From Aerococcaceae bacterium DSM 111176 (GTDB lineage Bacteria; Bacillota; Bacilli; Lactobacillales; Aerococcaceae), in contig JACBXN010000016.1 of the NCBI GenBank assembly GCA_015863215.1, positions 1 through 39,385 of the forward strand: DNA of 39,385 nt, given 5' to 3'. The notes beneath the pieces are model-generated. The model saw nothing but the letters and a program-made list of their open reading frames with translations, searched no databases and had not been told where the DNA came from. Both the position numbers and the translations under genes were made by a program. Positions 33,234 through 39,385 of this stretch are shown here, piece after piece. How positions within the stretch are numbered: position 1 is the stretch's first letter; every line of letters starts with the position of its first letter.

Positions 33234-33237
33234 ACAT

Positions 33238-33270
33238 AAAAAAATCCCTCTGAGCTAAGCCCAAAGGGAA
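33238..33270 (-). terminator. Terminator of ldh
   Basis: Minus-strand stem CCCT-TG-GC/GC-CA-AGGG with small internal loops, followed by seven T residues. Confidence 0.85.
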
Positions 33271-33276
33271 TGATGA

Positions 33277-34251
33277 TTATTGTTCTGCTTCCAATTTTTC
33301 AAATGCCTCGTCGATTACATCTTTAAGTTGTTGGGCTGATAAACGCATTTTTTCTAACTCAGCATCATTTAATTGCAATTCAATTTTATCACGAACACCA
33401 TTTGAGTTTAAAATCGTTGGTGTACTAATATATACATCCTCAACACCATATTCACCATTTAAATACACTGAAACTGGTAAAATAGACTGCTCATCACGAA
33501 GGATAGCTCTCGTGATACGAGCTAAGGCTGCTCCAATACCATAAAAAGTAGCGCCTTTCTTTTCAATAATGGTATAAGCTTTATCACGAACTTCAAAGAA
33601 TGCATTAATTAACGCTTCTTCATCAACTTGAGAGTGTTGTTTTACCCAATCATAAATTTGAAGTCCTCCAACATTAGCGTGAGACCATACTGCAAATTCA
33701 GTATCACCGTGCTCGCCTAAAATATAGGCATGGACATTACGAGGGTCAACGTTGACAAATTCAGAAATTTTTTGACGGAAGCGAGCACTATCTAACGAAG
33801 TTCCTGAACCAATCACTTGAGCACTTGGTAATCCAGAAAACTTCCATGTAGCGTAGGCTAAAATATCAACAGGGTTTGTTGCGACTAAGAAAATACCATT
33901 AAATCCAGTTGCCATTACTTGATCAACCATTGATTTAAAGATGCGTAGATTTTTGTGTACTAAATCTAATCGTGTTTCGCCTGGTTTTTGTGCAGCACCA
34001 GCTGTAATCACAATAATATCTGCGTCAGAACAATCACTATACTCAGCAGAATAAATTTTCTTAGGCGATGTATAAGCTAATGCATCCTCTAAATCAAGTG
34101 CATCTCCGATTGTTTTATCTTTGTTTAAATCGATAATCCCTAACTCTTCACCAATTCCTAATAAAACAGTTGCATATGCAAAACTCGACCCTACCGCACC
34201 GTCTCCAATTAAAATAATCTTATCGTGCTTTTTTCTATTGATTTCCGCCAT
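33277..34251 (-). CDS. ldh: L-lactate dehydrogenase
   Basis: A 324-residue NAD-dependent enzyme reducing pyruvate to L-lactate and regenerating NAD+. [16 protein letters not shown] binds [20 protein letters not shown] is the mobile loop with the catalytic Arg, [15 protein letters not shown] follows, and [18 protein letters not shown] holds the catalytic His. The glutamine after GAA favours pyruvate rather than oxaloacetate. GAGGGAG lies about eight bases before the ATG. Monocistronic with its own promoter; with pflBA it offers the two main pyruvate outlets. Confidence 0.96.
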   Translation of the reverse strand: MAEINRKKHDKIILIGDGAVGSSFAYATVLLGIGEELGIIDLNKDKTIGDALDLEDALAYTSPKKIYSAEYSDCSDADIIVITAGAAQKPGETRLDLVHKNLRIFKSMVDQVMATGFNGIFLVATNPVDILAYATWKFSGLPSAQVIGSGTSLDSARFRQKISEFVNVDPRNVHAYILGEHGDTEFAVWSHANVGGLQIYDWVKQHSQVDEEALINAFFEVRDKAYTIIEKKGATFYGIGAALARITRAILRDEQSILPVSVYLNGEYGVEDVYISTPTILNSNGVRDKIELQLNDAELEKMRLSAQQLKDVIDEAFEKLEAEQ

Positions 34252-34286
34252 TTTGCCACTCCCTCTCGTGATGTATTTTCATCTAA

Positions 34287-34315
34287 AGTATACCACGCAC
34301 AAATACCAAAGTCAC
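34287..34315 (-). promoter_or_regulatory. Promoter of ldh
   Basis: Minus-strand GTGACT (34310-34315), a 17-bp spacer and TATACT (34287-34292), about 35 bp before the start codon. The -35 is only a moderate match. Confidence 0.55.
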
Positions 34316-34410
34316 TAACTAGTACAGTTTTTTATAATCTGTTTCATGACAGAAACACGTTATTTTACTGTCATTTCTATATTAAACCCTTGATAAAACA
34401 ACAATTCAAA

Positions 34411-34443
34411 CAAAAAGGTCACTGAAATAAATCAGCGACCTTT
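34411..34443 (-). terminator. Terminator of the mhq-like operon
   Basis: AAAGGTC.CTGA and TCAG.GACCTTT form the stem on the minus strand, followed by TTTTTGTTTG; it lies about 36 bp past the last gene. Confidence 0.88.
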
Positions 34444-34479
34444 GGTAAGTATATAATGTTTGAAACAGTATTCTTTAAG

Positions 34480-35079
34480 CTACAGAACTGTCTTATTTAA
34501 CCACTCTTGAGCAGCTTTTAGCTCTACCATTTCAATCTGGTGACTACGAACCCAAATTTCTTCAAATGAAGCACCATGTTCCTCAAAAATTGATTTTACA
34601 TGTTCACTATCAGATACCGGAACGATTGGATCCATTTTCCCCATTGATGCGAATACCTTAGTATTCGATAAATCTAAATTGTCTTCTAATGGTACAGGAT
34701 ACATCGGGTGTAATAACACACCGTATTCAAAATTAAATGCTTGATTTAATAATAAATGAATGGCGATATTAGCACCATTTGAGAATCCTACCAATATGGT
34801 TTTAGCAATATCAAAATCGTATTCCTCACTCAGTTCAACAATATAATCTGCAAGATTTTGACCACGCATGTGTAAATCTTCAATATCATATTGTCCTTCA
34901 GCATGGCGTTTGAAATATCGACGCATACCATTCTCCATAACGTCACCTTGAATTCCAATATAATTAAAATCTGGATTCAGGTGTTGCGCTACTGGAATTA
35001 GGTCGCGCTCGCTCCCTCCTGTACCATGTAATAAAATGAAAGTATAGTCACTATTATTATTTTGATAAATATGTTCCAT
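34480..35079 (-). CDS. MhqD-like alpha/beta hydrolase (carboxylesterase)
   Basis: A 199-residue hydrolase of the phospholipase/carboxylesterase (abhydrolase_2) family. LLHGTGGSERD forms the oxyanion region, the nucleophile is S100 in VGFSNGAN, the acid is D150 in MGKMDPIVP and the base H180. Bacillus MhqD, in the methylhydroquinone/catechol stress regulon, is the closest family I know. Its co-transcription with ring-cleaving dioxygenase-like genes supports the same role, hydrolysing a ring-cleavage or quinone-derived ester. Fourth and last gene of the operon, 11 bp after the flavin reductase gene. Confidence 0.8.
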   Translation of the reverse strand: MEHIYQNNNSDYTFILLHGTGGSERDLIPVAQHLNPDFNYIGIQGDVMENGMRRYFKRHAEGQYDIEDLHMRGQNLADYIVELSEEYDFDIAKTILVGFSNGANIAIHLLLNQAFNFEYGVLLHPMYPVPLEDNLDLSNTKVFASMGKMDPIVPVSDSEHVKSIFEEHGASFEEIWVRSHQIEMVELKAAQEWLNKTVL

Positions 35080-35090
35080 TATTTCTCTCC

Positions 35091-35699
35091 TTACTCTGGT
35101 CGGGGAACGGTTGTTATTTCACCGATGTCCCCATAGTCATGTCCGGCTAGTCGGCTCATTGCGTCAAGTCCTCGAGGATCAATTTTTCCATCTTGATAAA
35201 TATCCGATGCGATGTGATAACGTTCGATATTAAATAACACCAAATCAGCGGTTATATCGCCTTTATTTTCAATATCGACTATTTGGTTTACTTTTACTTC
35301 AAAACGCACTTGTGCTTCATTTAAGGCTGGTGTAGCCACTGATACTGAGTCAACTAATGAAAAACTTGTCTTCGATAACTCACTGTCGCCGTATTCTAAA
35401 CTAGCAGCTGTTTGATTAGCGTTTAGGTAATTCTGACGGTCAACAATGTGAATAACACCTTCTCCGGTACGTCTCAAATTACGTGCCGTATCTTTCATGA
35501 TACCGCCTTTTCTTTGAATTGCAACAGATAGCAAGGGTGGATTGGAACTCACAATATTAAAGTAACTAAACGGGCCAATGTTTATTGTTCCATCCTCATT
35601 CAAAGTAGATATTAAGGCAATCGGTCTAGGTATAATTGAACCAATAAGAAACTTATAATTCTCTCGTTCTGTTAGATCATTTGGCGTAAAATTTTGCAT
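35091..35699 (-). CDS. Flavin reductase-like FMN-binding protein
   Basis: A 202-residue split-barrel FMN protein (DIM6/NTAB, flavin_reduct). It has FLIGSIIPRPIALISTLNEDGTINIGPFSYFNIVSSNPPLLSVAI at the N-terminus, KDTARNLRRTGEGVIHIVD, and the ending DGKIDPRGLDAMSRLAGHDYG. It probably reduces or carries flavin for detoxification by its neighbours; the substrate is unknown. The ATG is one base past the stop codon of the preceding gene, whose last codons supply the AAAGGAG site, so translation is coupled. Confidence 0.82.
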   Translation of the reverse strand: MQNFTPNDLTERENYKFLIGSIIPRPIALISTLNEDGTINIGPFSYFNIVSSNPPLLSVAIQRKGGIMKDTARNLRRTGEGVIHIVDRQNYLNANQTAASLEYGDSELSKTSFSLVDSVSVATPALNEAQVRFEVKVNQIVDIENKGDITADLVLFNIERYHIASDIYQDGKIDPRGLDAMSRLAGHDYGDIGEITTVPRPE

Positions 35700-35700
35700 T

Positions 35701-36591
35701 CTAAGCTCCTTTAATGGGTGTTAGATTTGCTTCGATAGCCTCGCGGTTTTCTTCATATTGAGGTGGTAATTTTAATTCTTGACCTAAAGCATCACGGTCT
35801 TCGTCAACTTGGAAACCAGGTCCAGCTGTTGCAATTTCAAAAATAGTATAACCTGGTTCACGGTAGTAAATTGATTCAAAATAGTTACGATCTTTAACTA
35901 CTGTTGGTTGTGAACCTGTTTTAAATAAATTCGTTTGCCAGTCTATTAGATTACCGCGGTCAGCTGCTTGCCACGCAACGTGGTGAACAGTTCCTACACC
36001 GTCAATACCTCTGTTTTGTTTAGATTTATATACAGCGATTACATGTTTGTCATCTCCAGATAATTGGTAGAATAAATGAGTCGCATTCTCTCCAATTTCA
36101 GTGAGACCTAATTGATCCACTAAATGGCAACTCGTTGCTTTAACACGTCCAGATAATATCTCAACACCATAGAAACCAGAAATTGATGCTAATTCTTGTG
36201 TTTCATCCTCTACTAGGGCTAATGCTAATCCATGACGGTCAGTAAACTCCAATGTTGCTTTATTAAAGCGTTCAGTTTCTTTAACGTCTACATTATTTTC
36301 TTCAAGATGTGTTTTCCAGCCATCTAAACTTCCTTTACCTACTTTGAAAGCAGTATGGCCAACTTGACCACTCCCAACACGTCCTCGTTGATCTGTTTCC
36401 CAATTGAAGAAAGTCATTGTATAACCTTCCTCTGAATATTCATCTGCAAAGTATAAATGATATGATGAAATATCATCAAAGTTCACAGTTTTTTTAATTA
36501 AATGTAAGCCTAAAACTTGTGTATAGAAATCGTAAGTTTCTTGCGGGTGACCAACTATTGCAGTCACATGATGCAAACGTTCCATTTCCAT
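35701..36591 (-). CDS. Ring-cleaving dioxygenase-like VOC protein (MhqA/O/E family), second copy
   Basis: About 296 residues with two VOC modules. It starts ERLHHVTAIVGHPQETYDFYTQVLGLHLIKKTVNFDD, the Bacillus MhqA/MhqO/MhqE pattern; the second module includes VGTVHHVAWQAADR and ESIYYREPGYTIFEIATAGPGF. The His and Glu residues in these segments are likely metal ligands. Family members respond to and protect against catechol, quinones and other electrophiles. I start at the ATG at 36591, eight bases after AAAGGAG; the frame's GTG at 36600 overlaps that site. It is paralogous to the gene before it. Confidence 0.85.
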   Translation of the reverse strand: MEMERLHHVTAIVGHPQETYDFYTQVLGLHLIKKTVNFDDISSYHLYFADEYSEEGYTMTFFNWETDQRGRVGSGQVGHTAFKVGKGSLDGWKTHLEENNVDVKETERFNKATLEFTDRHGLALALVEDETQELASISGFYGVEILSGRVKATSCHLVDQLGLTEIGENATHLFYQLSGDDKHVIAVYKSKQNRGIDGVGTVHHVAWQAADRGNLIDWQTNLFKTGSQPTVVKDRNYFESIYYREPGYTIFEIATAGPGFQVDEDRDALGQELKLPPQYEENREAIEANLTPIKGA

Positions 36592-36629
36592 AAATTTCAC
36601 TCCTTTAACGTATTTGTATTAGATTATTA

Positions 36630-37592
36630 TTAATGTTCACGTGTAGTATCAAAAGGACGAATTTGACTTTCGATATACTCACGGCGTGATTCGATAAATG
36701 GTGGTAATGATAATGATTCTCCCAATGTTTCATAAGGCTCATCTTGCATAAATCCAGGTCCATCTGTTGATAACTCAATTAAAATATGGCCAATACGTGC
36801 ATATAATGCTTCAAAGTAGAAACGGTCAACGTGGCCTGAACTACCGATACCCATCTCATTATATTTATCTAACCAAAATTCAAGTGCAGCACGGTCTTCA
36901 ACACGGAACGCTACGTGGTGAGTTGCACCGTATCCTTGGTATTCTTGTTGGCTTTCTTCATCGTGGTGAATAACCATTGCCCCACCGAGTCCTGCATTAT
37001 TTACTTCCATCCATGTTGAATCACCTTTAGAATCAACTGTTTGGAAATTATAAATAATATGCATTAACTTAGTAAAATCTTCAGCATAAGCTACTGTAAT
37101 TTCAATTGGACCTAATGCGTGAATCGCAAATTCTTCAGGTACTGGCCCTTCTTTCCACGGCGTACCGCCGTCTAGTCCTTTATTGTTTGTATCAGAGTAT
37201 AGGCGGTAGTTTTGGCCATCTGGATCACTAAATGTTAGCGTTTGGTAACCAAAGTAATCTTCGATTTCACTGGCATTAATACCATTATCTTCTAGGCGAT
37301 TTTTATAGTATTCTAAAGCTTCGTCATTAGGAACACGTAGACCGATTCGGCTGATACTGTTTGTTCCCTCTTTTTTAGCAGGAATATTTGGGAAATCAAA
37401 AAATGTTAAATCTGTACCAGGTGTTGCTACATCATCTGCAAAAAATGTATGGTATGTATGAATATCATCTTGGTTTACAGTTTTCTTAACTAGACGCATT
37501 CCTAAAACTTCTGTCATAAATTTGTAGTTGTCTTCAGCACTCTCAGTAATTGCTGTTACGTGATGAATACCTAATAAATGTGTGTTTGCCAT
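36630..37592 (-). CDS. Ring-cleaving dioxygenase-like VOC protein (MhqA/O/E family), first copy
   Basis: A 320-residue double-module VOC protein: LLGIHHVTAITESAEDNYKFMTEVLGMRLVKKTVNQDD at the N-terminus, then YGATHHVAFRVEDR and EALYARIGHILIELSTDGPGF in the second module. The last carries the metal-binding Glu. It probably acts in cytosolic metal-dependent handling of hydroquinone/catechol-type compounds, as proposed for Bacillus MhqO and MhqE. GAGG precedes the ATG by about eight bases. First gene of the four-gene operon, 40 bp downstream of the proximal TTCGAATTCGAA operator. Confidence 0.87.
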   Translation of the reverse strand: MANTHLLGIHHVTAITESAEDNYKFMTEVLGMRLVKKTVNQDDIHTYHTFFADDVATPGTDLTFFDFPNIPAKKEGTNSISRIGLRVPNDEALEYYKNRLEDNGINASEIEDYFGYQTLTFSDPDGQNYRLYSDTNNKGLDGGTPWKEGPVPEEFAIHALGPIEITVAYAEDFTKLMHIIYNFQTVDSKGDSTWMEVNNAGLGGAMVIHHDEESQQEYQGYGATHHVAFRVEDRAALEFWLDKYNEMGIGSSGHVDRFYFEALYARIGHILIELSTDGPGFMQDEPYETLGESLSLPPFIESRREYIESQIRPFDTTREH

Positions 37593-37632
37593 AATTAATT
37601 ACCTCTTTCTTAAGTTTAAAACTGTCAATTGT

Positions 37633-37676
37633 TTCGAATTCGAACTAATTATATAATATAAAGTTTCGAATTGCAA
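37633..37676 (-). promoter_or_regulatory. Proximal promoter-operator of the mhq-like operon
   Basis: Minus-strand TTGCAA (37671-37676), a 17-bp spacer and TATAAT (37648-37653), immediately followed by the perfect palindrome TTCGAATTCGAA (37633-37644) at the predicted transcription start. A further TTCGAA lies in the spacer. The palindrome shares the TCGAATTCGA core of the Bacillus MhqR operator (MarR family). Confidence 0.75.
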
Positions 37677-37753
37677 GTAATAAGGTGAATCTTTTTAAAT
37701 ACTATTCAAAGAGTCTATTCTAGGAGTTTTTTTACATATCAAAACTCTTTTAC

Positions 37754-37797
37754 TTCGAATTCGAACTAATTATATAATAAACACTTTTTGAATGCAA
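37754..37797 (-). promoter_or_regulatory. Distal promoter-operator copy of the mhq-like operon
   Basis: A second copy exactly 121 bp upstream: TTGCAT (37792-37797), a 17-bp spacer, TATAAT (37769-37774), then TTCGAATTCGAA (37754-37765). Sequence between the copies includes an AAAGAGT/ACTCTTT inverted pair. It would give a longer leader for the same operon. Confidence 0.7.
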
Positions 37798-37856
37798 GTA
37801 TTTTATAAATTTCTTCCCTTTAGCATTTAGTCTAATGAAAAAAATATTAGAGAACA

Positions 37857-37893
37857 CAAAAAAACACCTTAGCCGAATAGACTAAAGTGTTTG
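37857..37893 (-). terminator. Terminator of the rRNA-tRNA transcript
   Basis: Minus-strand AACACTTTAG pairs with CTAAGGTGTT around a short loop, then seven T residues, four bases past tRNA-Ala. Confidence 0.88.
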
Positions 37894-37896
37894 TTA

Positions 37897-37969
37897 TGGA
37901 GAATAGCGGGATCGAACCGCTGACCTCCTGCGTGCAAAGCAGGCGCTCTCCCAGCTGAGCTAATCCCCC
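37897..37969 (-). tRNA. tRNA-Ala (TGC)
   Basis: 73-nt cloverleaf on the minus strand. Anticodon TGC lies in the CTTTGCACG loop region, with GGTTCGATCCC T-arm and TAGCTCAGCTGGGAGAGC D-arm. Last gene of the cluster; CCA is not encoded. Confidence 0.95.
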
Positions 37970-37983
37970 ATAAATAAAAAAAA

Positions 37984-38057
37984 TCGGGAAGACAGGATTC
38001 GAACCTGCGACCCCTTGGTCCCAAACCAAGTGCTCTACCAAGCTGAGCTACTTCCCG
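37984..38057 (-). tRNA. tRNA-Pro (TGG)
   Basis: 74-nt cloverleaf with CGGGAAG acceptor, anticodon TGG in loop TTTGGGA, and GGTTCGAATCC T-arm. Confidence 0.95.
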
Positions 38058-38068
38058 AATAAAAAAAA

Positions 38069-38142
38069 TGCACCCTGCAGGAGTCGAACCTGCAACCGCC
38101 TGATTCGTAGTCAGGTACTCTATCCAATTGAGCCAAGGGTGC
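38069..38142 (-). tRNA. tRNA-Arg (ACG)
   Basis: 74-nt cloverleaf with GCACCCT acceptor, anticodon ACG in CTACGAA (A34 expected to be edited to inosine), and GGTTCGACTCC T-arm. It reads CGC, the codon presented by the argS T-box. Confidence 0.95.
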
Positions 38143-38184
38143 ATAATATATGTATAACATTTATGTTACTAGTAACAAAACTAG

Positions 38185-38268
38185 TACCGGTGGTCGGGAT
38201 CGAACCGACACGCCCGTGAAGGCACGGGATTTTGAGTCCCGCGCGTCTGCCAATTCCGCCACACCGGC
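38185..38268 (-). tRNA. tRNA-Leu (CAA)
   Basis: 84-nt class II tRNA with a long variable arm; anticodon loop CTCAAAA gives CAA; GCCGGTG acceptor. Confidence 0.95.
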
Positions 38269-38279
38269 ATAAATATATA

Positions 38280-38350
38280 AGGCGGTAACCGGATTTGAAC
38301 CGGTGATAAAGGTTTTGCAGACCCGCGCCTTACCACTTGGCTATACCGCC
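38280..38350 (-). tRNA. tRNA-Cys (GCA)
   Basis: 71-nt cloverleaf with GGCGGTA acceptor, anticodon GCA in CTGCAAA and GGTTCAAATCC T-arm. Confidence 0.94.
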
Positions 38351-38364
38351 ACAAAATAAAAAAA

Positions 38365-38436
38365 CTGGGGTAGCTGGATTCGAACCAACGAGTAACGGAG
38401 TCAAAGTCCGGTGCCTTACCACTTGGCTATACCCCA
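38365..38436 (-). tRNA. tRNA-Gln (TTG)
   Basis: 72-nt cloverleaf with TGGGGTA acceptor, anticodon TTG in loop CTTTGAC and GGTTCGAATCC T-arm. Confidence 0.95.
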
Positions 38437-38472
38437 ATAATAAAAATATTATTGTTTAAATATATTAAAATA

Positions 38473-38546
38473 GGCGACTGATGGGAATCGAACCCACGAA
38501 TGTCGGATCCACAAACCGATGCGTTAACCACTTCGCCACAATCGCC
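38473..38546 (-). tRNA. tRNA-His (GTG)
   Basis: 74-nt cloverleaf with an encoded extra 5' G pairing with C73, as required for tRNA-His; anticodon GTG in loop TTGTGGA. Confidence 0.95.
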
Positions 38547-38562
38547 ACCATATAAAAATTAA

Positions 38563-38633
38563 CAGGGACTGTAGGAATCGAACCCACACTAACGGTTTTG
38601 GAGACCGTTGTTCTACCGTTAAACTAAGTCCCT
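38563..38633 (-). tRNA. tRNA-Trp (CCA)
   Basis: 71-nt cloverleaf with AGGGACT acceptor, anticodon CCA in loop CTCCAAA and discriminator G. Confidence 0.95.
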
Positions 38634-38690
38634 ATTCTGTTAAGATGTGTTAAATATCACATTCCCTAGAATCTTTACAAAAAAATAAAA

Positions 38691-38771
38691 TGGAGGGGGG
38701 CAGATTCGAACTGCCGAACCCGAAGGAGCGGATTTACAGTCCGCCGCGTTTAGCCACTTCGCTACCCCTCC
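38691..38771 (-). tRNA. tRNA-Tyr (GTA)
   Basis: 81-nt class II tRNA with long variable arm; anticodon loop CTGTAAA; GGAGGGG acceptor. Confidence 0.95.
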
Positions 38772-38776
38772 ATTAA

Positions 38777-38849
38777 TGGCTTTGGACGGAATCGAACCGC
38801 CGACACTCTGAGCTTCAATCAGATGCTCTACCAACTGAGCTACAAAGCC
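38777..38849 (-). tRNA. tRNA-Phe (GAA)
   Basis: 73-nt cloverleaf with GGCTTTG acceptor, anticodon loop TTGAAGC and GGTTCGATTCC T-arm. Confidence 0.95.
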
Positions 38850-38852
38850 ATA

Positions 38853-38925
38853 CGGTCCGGACGGGATTTGAACCCGCGATCTCCTGCGTGACAGGCAAGC
38901 ATGTTAACCCCTACACCACCGGACC
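38853..38925 (-). tRNA. tRNA-Asp (GTC)
   Basis: 73-nt cloverleaf with GGTCCGG acceptor, anticodon loop CTGTCAC and discriminator G, as in other tRNA-Asp. Confidence 0.95.
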
Positions 38926-38952
38926 ATTTGGTTGTTATATAATTCTGGCTAA

Positions 38953-39025
38953 TGGAGGTTAACGGGATCGAACCGCTGACCCCCTGCTTGTAAGGCAGGT
39001 GCTCTCCCAGCTGAGCTAAACCTCC
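38953..39025 (-). tRNA. tRNA-Val (TAC)
   Basis: 73-nt cloverleaf with GGAGGTT acceptor, anticodon loop CTTACAA and GGTTCGATCCC T-arm. Confidence 0.95.
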
Positions 39026-39034
39026 AGAATATAA

Positions 39035-39106
39035 TGACCCCTACGGGATTCGAACCCGTGTTACCGCCGTGAAAGGGCGGTGTCTTAACCGCTTGACCAA
39101 GGGGCC
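39035..39106 (-). tRNA. tRNA-Glu (TTC)
   Basis: 72-nt cloverleaf with GGCCCCT acceptor, anticodon loop CTTTCAC and GGTTCGAATCC T-arm. Confidence 0.95.
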
Positions 39107-39157
39107 ATAATAAAATGTTAATACTATTTAATTACTATCGTATTACTTCGAATTTTA

Positions 39158-39247
39158 CGGAGAGTAAGGGATTCGAACCCTTGAGACATTTATTAATGCC
39201 TACACGATTTCCAATCGTGCTCCTTCGGCCAACTCGGACAACTCTCC
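39158..39247 (-). tRNA. tRNA-Ser (GGA)
   Basis: 90-nt class II tRNA with long variable arm; anticodon loop TTGGAAA gives GGA; discriminator G, as in other tRNA-Ser. Confidence 0.95.
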
Positions 39248-39259
39248 TTGAAGACCTTA

Positions 39260-39332
39260 CTCCGCCAGCTGGGCTCGAACCAGCGACATCATGATTAACA
39301 GTCATGCGCTCTGCCAACTGAGCTATGGCGGA
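39260..39332 (-). tRNA. tRNA-Asn (GTT)
   Basis: 73-nt cloverleaf with TCCGCCA acceptor, anticodon loop CTGTTAA and discriminator G. First tRNA after the 5S rRNA gene. Confidence 0.95.
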
Positions 39333-39345
39333 ATGAGATTAAACA

Positions 39346-39385
39346 ACCTGCGCGGCAAAGACCTACTCTCGCAGGGACAAAGTCC
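39346..39385 (-). rRNA. 5S rRNA, 3' end (partial)
   Basis: The minus strand at the window edge reads CCTGCGAGAGTAGGTC followed by TTTGCCGCGCAGG. The GCGAGAGTAGG block and a GC-rich 3' terminus able to pair with a 5' CCTG end are typical of bacterial 5S rRNA. Only about 40 nt are inside the window; the rest, and presumably 23S and 16S genes, lie beyond its right edge. Confidence 0.85.

Noticed and set aside
37847-38144. Two ORFs of 64 and 91 codons across the tRNA genes
   Set aside because: They are readings of tRNA-Ala, -Pro and -Arg sequence (the repeated AGSNP/GSIP-like peptides come from conserved T-arms).
38640-39317. ORFs over tRNA-Tyr/Phe and tRNA-Ser/Asn
   Set aside because: Same artefact; cloverleaf genes account for the sequence completely.

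Overview
The window is a low-GC Gram-positive (Firmicutes) chromosome segment. It most likely comes from a fermentative member of the Lactobacillales, in or near the Carnobacteriaceae/Aerococcaceae/Enterococcaceae. The basis is AT-rich DNA, strong GGAGG ribosome binding sites with several TTG/GTG starts, a T-box, a yybP-ykoY-type leader, pyruvate formate-lyase plus L-lactate dehydrogenase, a class A sortase, a glycolipid glycosyltransferase of the pneumococcal CpoA type, and a 15-gene tRNA cluster without encoded CCA just downstream of a 5S rRNA gene. The species cannot be named from sequence alone.

Layout. 1-3.5 kb: an MFS transporter, a YhfK-like SDR protein, a small NTF2-like protein and a flavodoxin-domain protein. 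3.5-5.4 kb: an Msr-type ABC-F ribosome protection protein whose 5' leader encodes the peptide MTASMRLR followed by an intrinsic terminator, the design of macrolide-inducible attenuators of mef/msr genes. 5.4-8.6 kb: an unknown small protein, three 41-bp repeats, a DUF6199-like lipoprotein, a small membrane protein and a split chromate transporter pair. 8.7-10.9 kb: an AraC-type regulator and two PhnB-like VOC proteins. 11-14.4 kb: a serine hydrolase, RlmD and a GC-rich glyoxalase II. 14.4-15.9 kb: a NERD-domain gene broken by an in-frame stop, then an array of seven 51-bp hairpin units. 15.9-20.5 kb: pflA, pflB with candidate Rex sites, and a glycolipid glycosyltransferase.

20.6-23.6 kb: an ECF S-component/HAD phosphatase/unknown operon and azlCD. 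23.6-29.5 kb: argS with an Arg (CGC) T-box, sortase A, and a P2-type cation ATPase behind a yybP-ykoY-like (Mn2+) leader. 29.6-34.3 kb: thrB-hom divergent from aspartate kinase (threonine pathway), then ldh. 34.5-37.8 kb: a four-gene quinone/electrophile-detoxification operon related to the Bacillus mhq genes, read from two tandem promoter-operator copies that carry a perfect TTCGAATTCGAA palindrome. 37.9-39.4 kb: fifteen tRNA genes and the 3' end of a 5S rRNA gene, all on the minus strand, i.e. the tail of an rRNA operon.

Most genes are housekeeping or central metabolism. The least ordinary items are the leader-controlled Msr-like ABC-F gene, the 51-bp hairpin array beside the broken NERD gene, the duplicated Mhq-type promoter-operator, and a pair of related terminators with a compensatory base-pair change.
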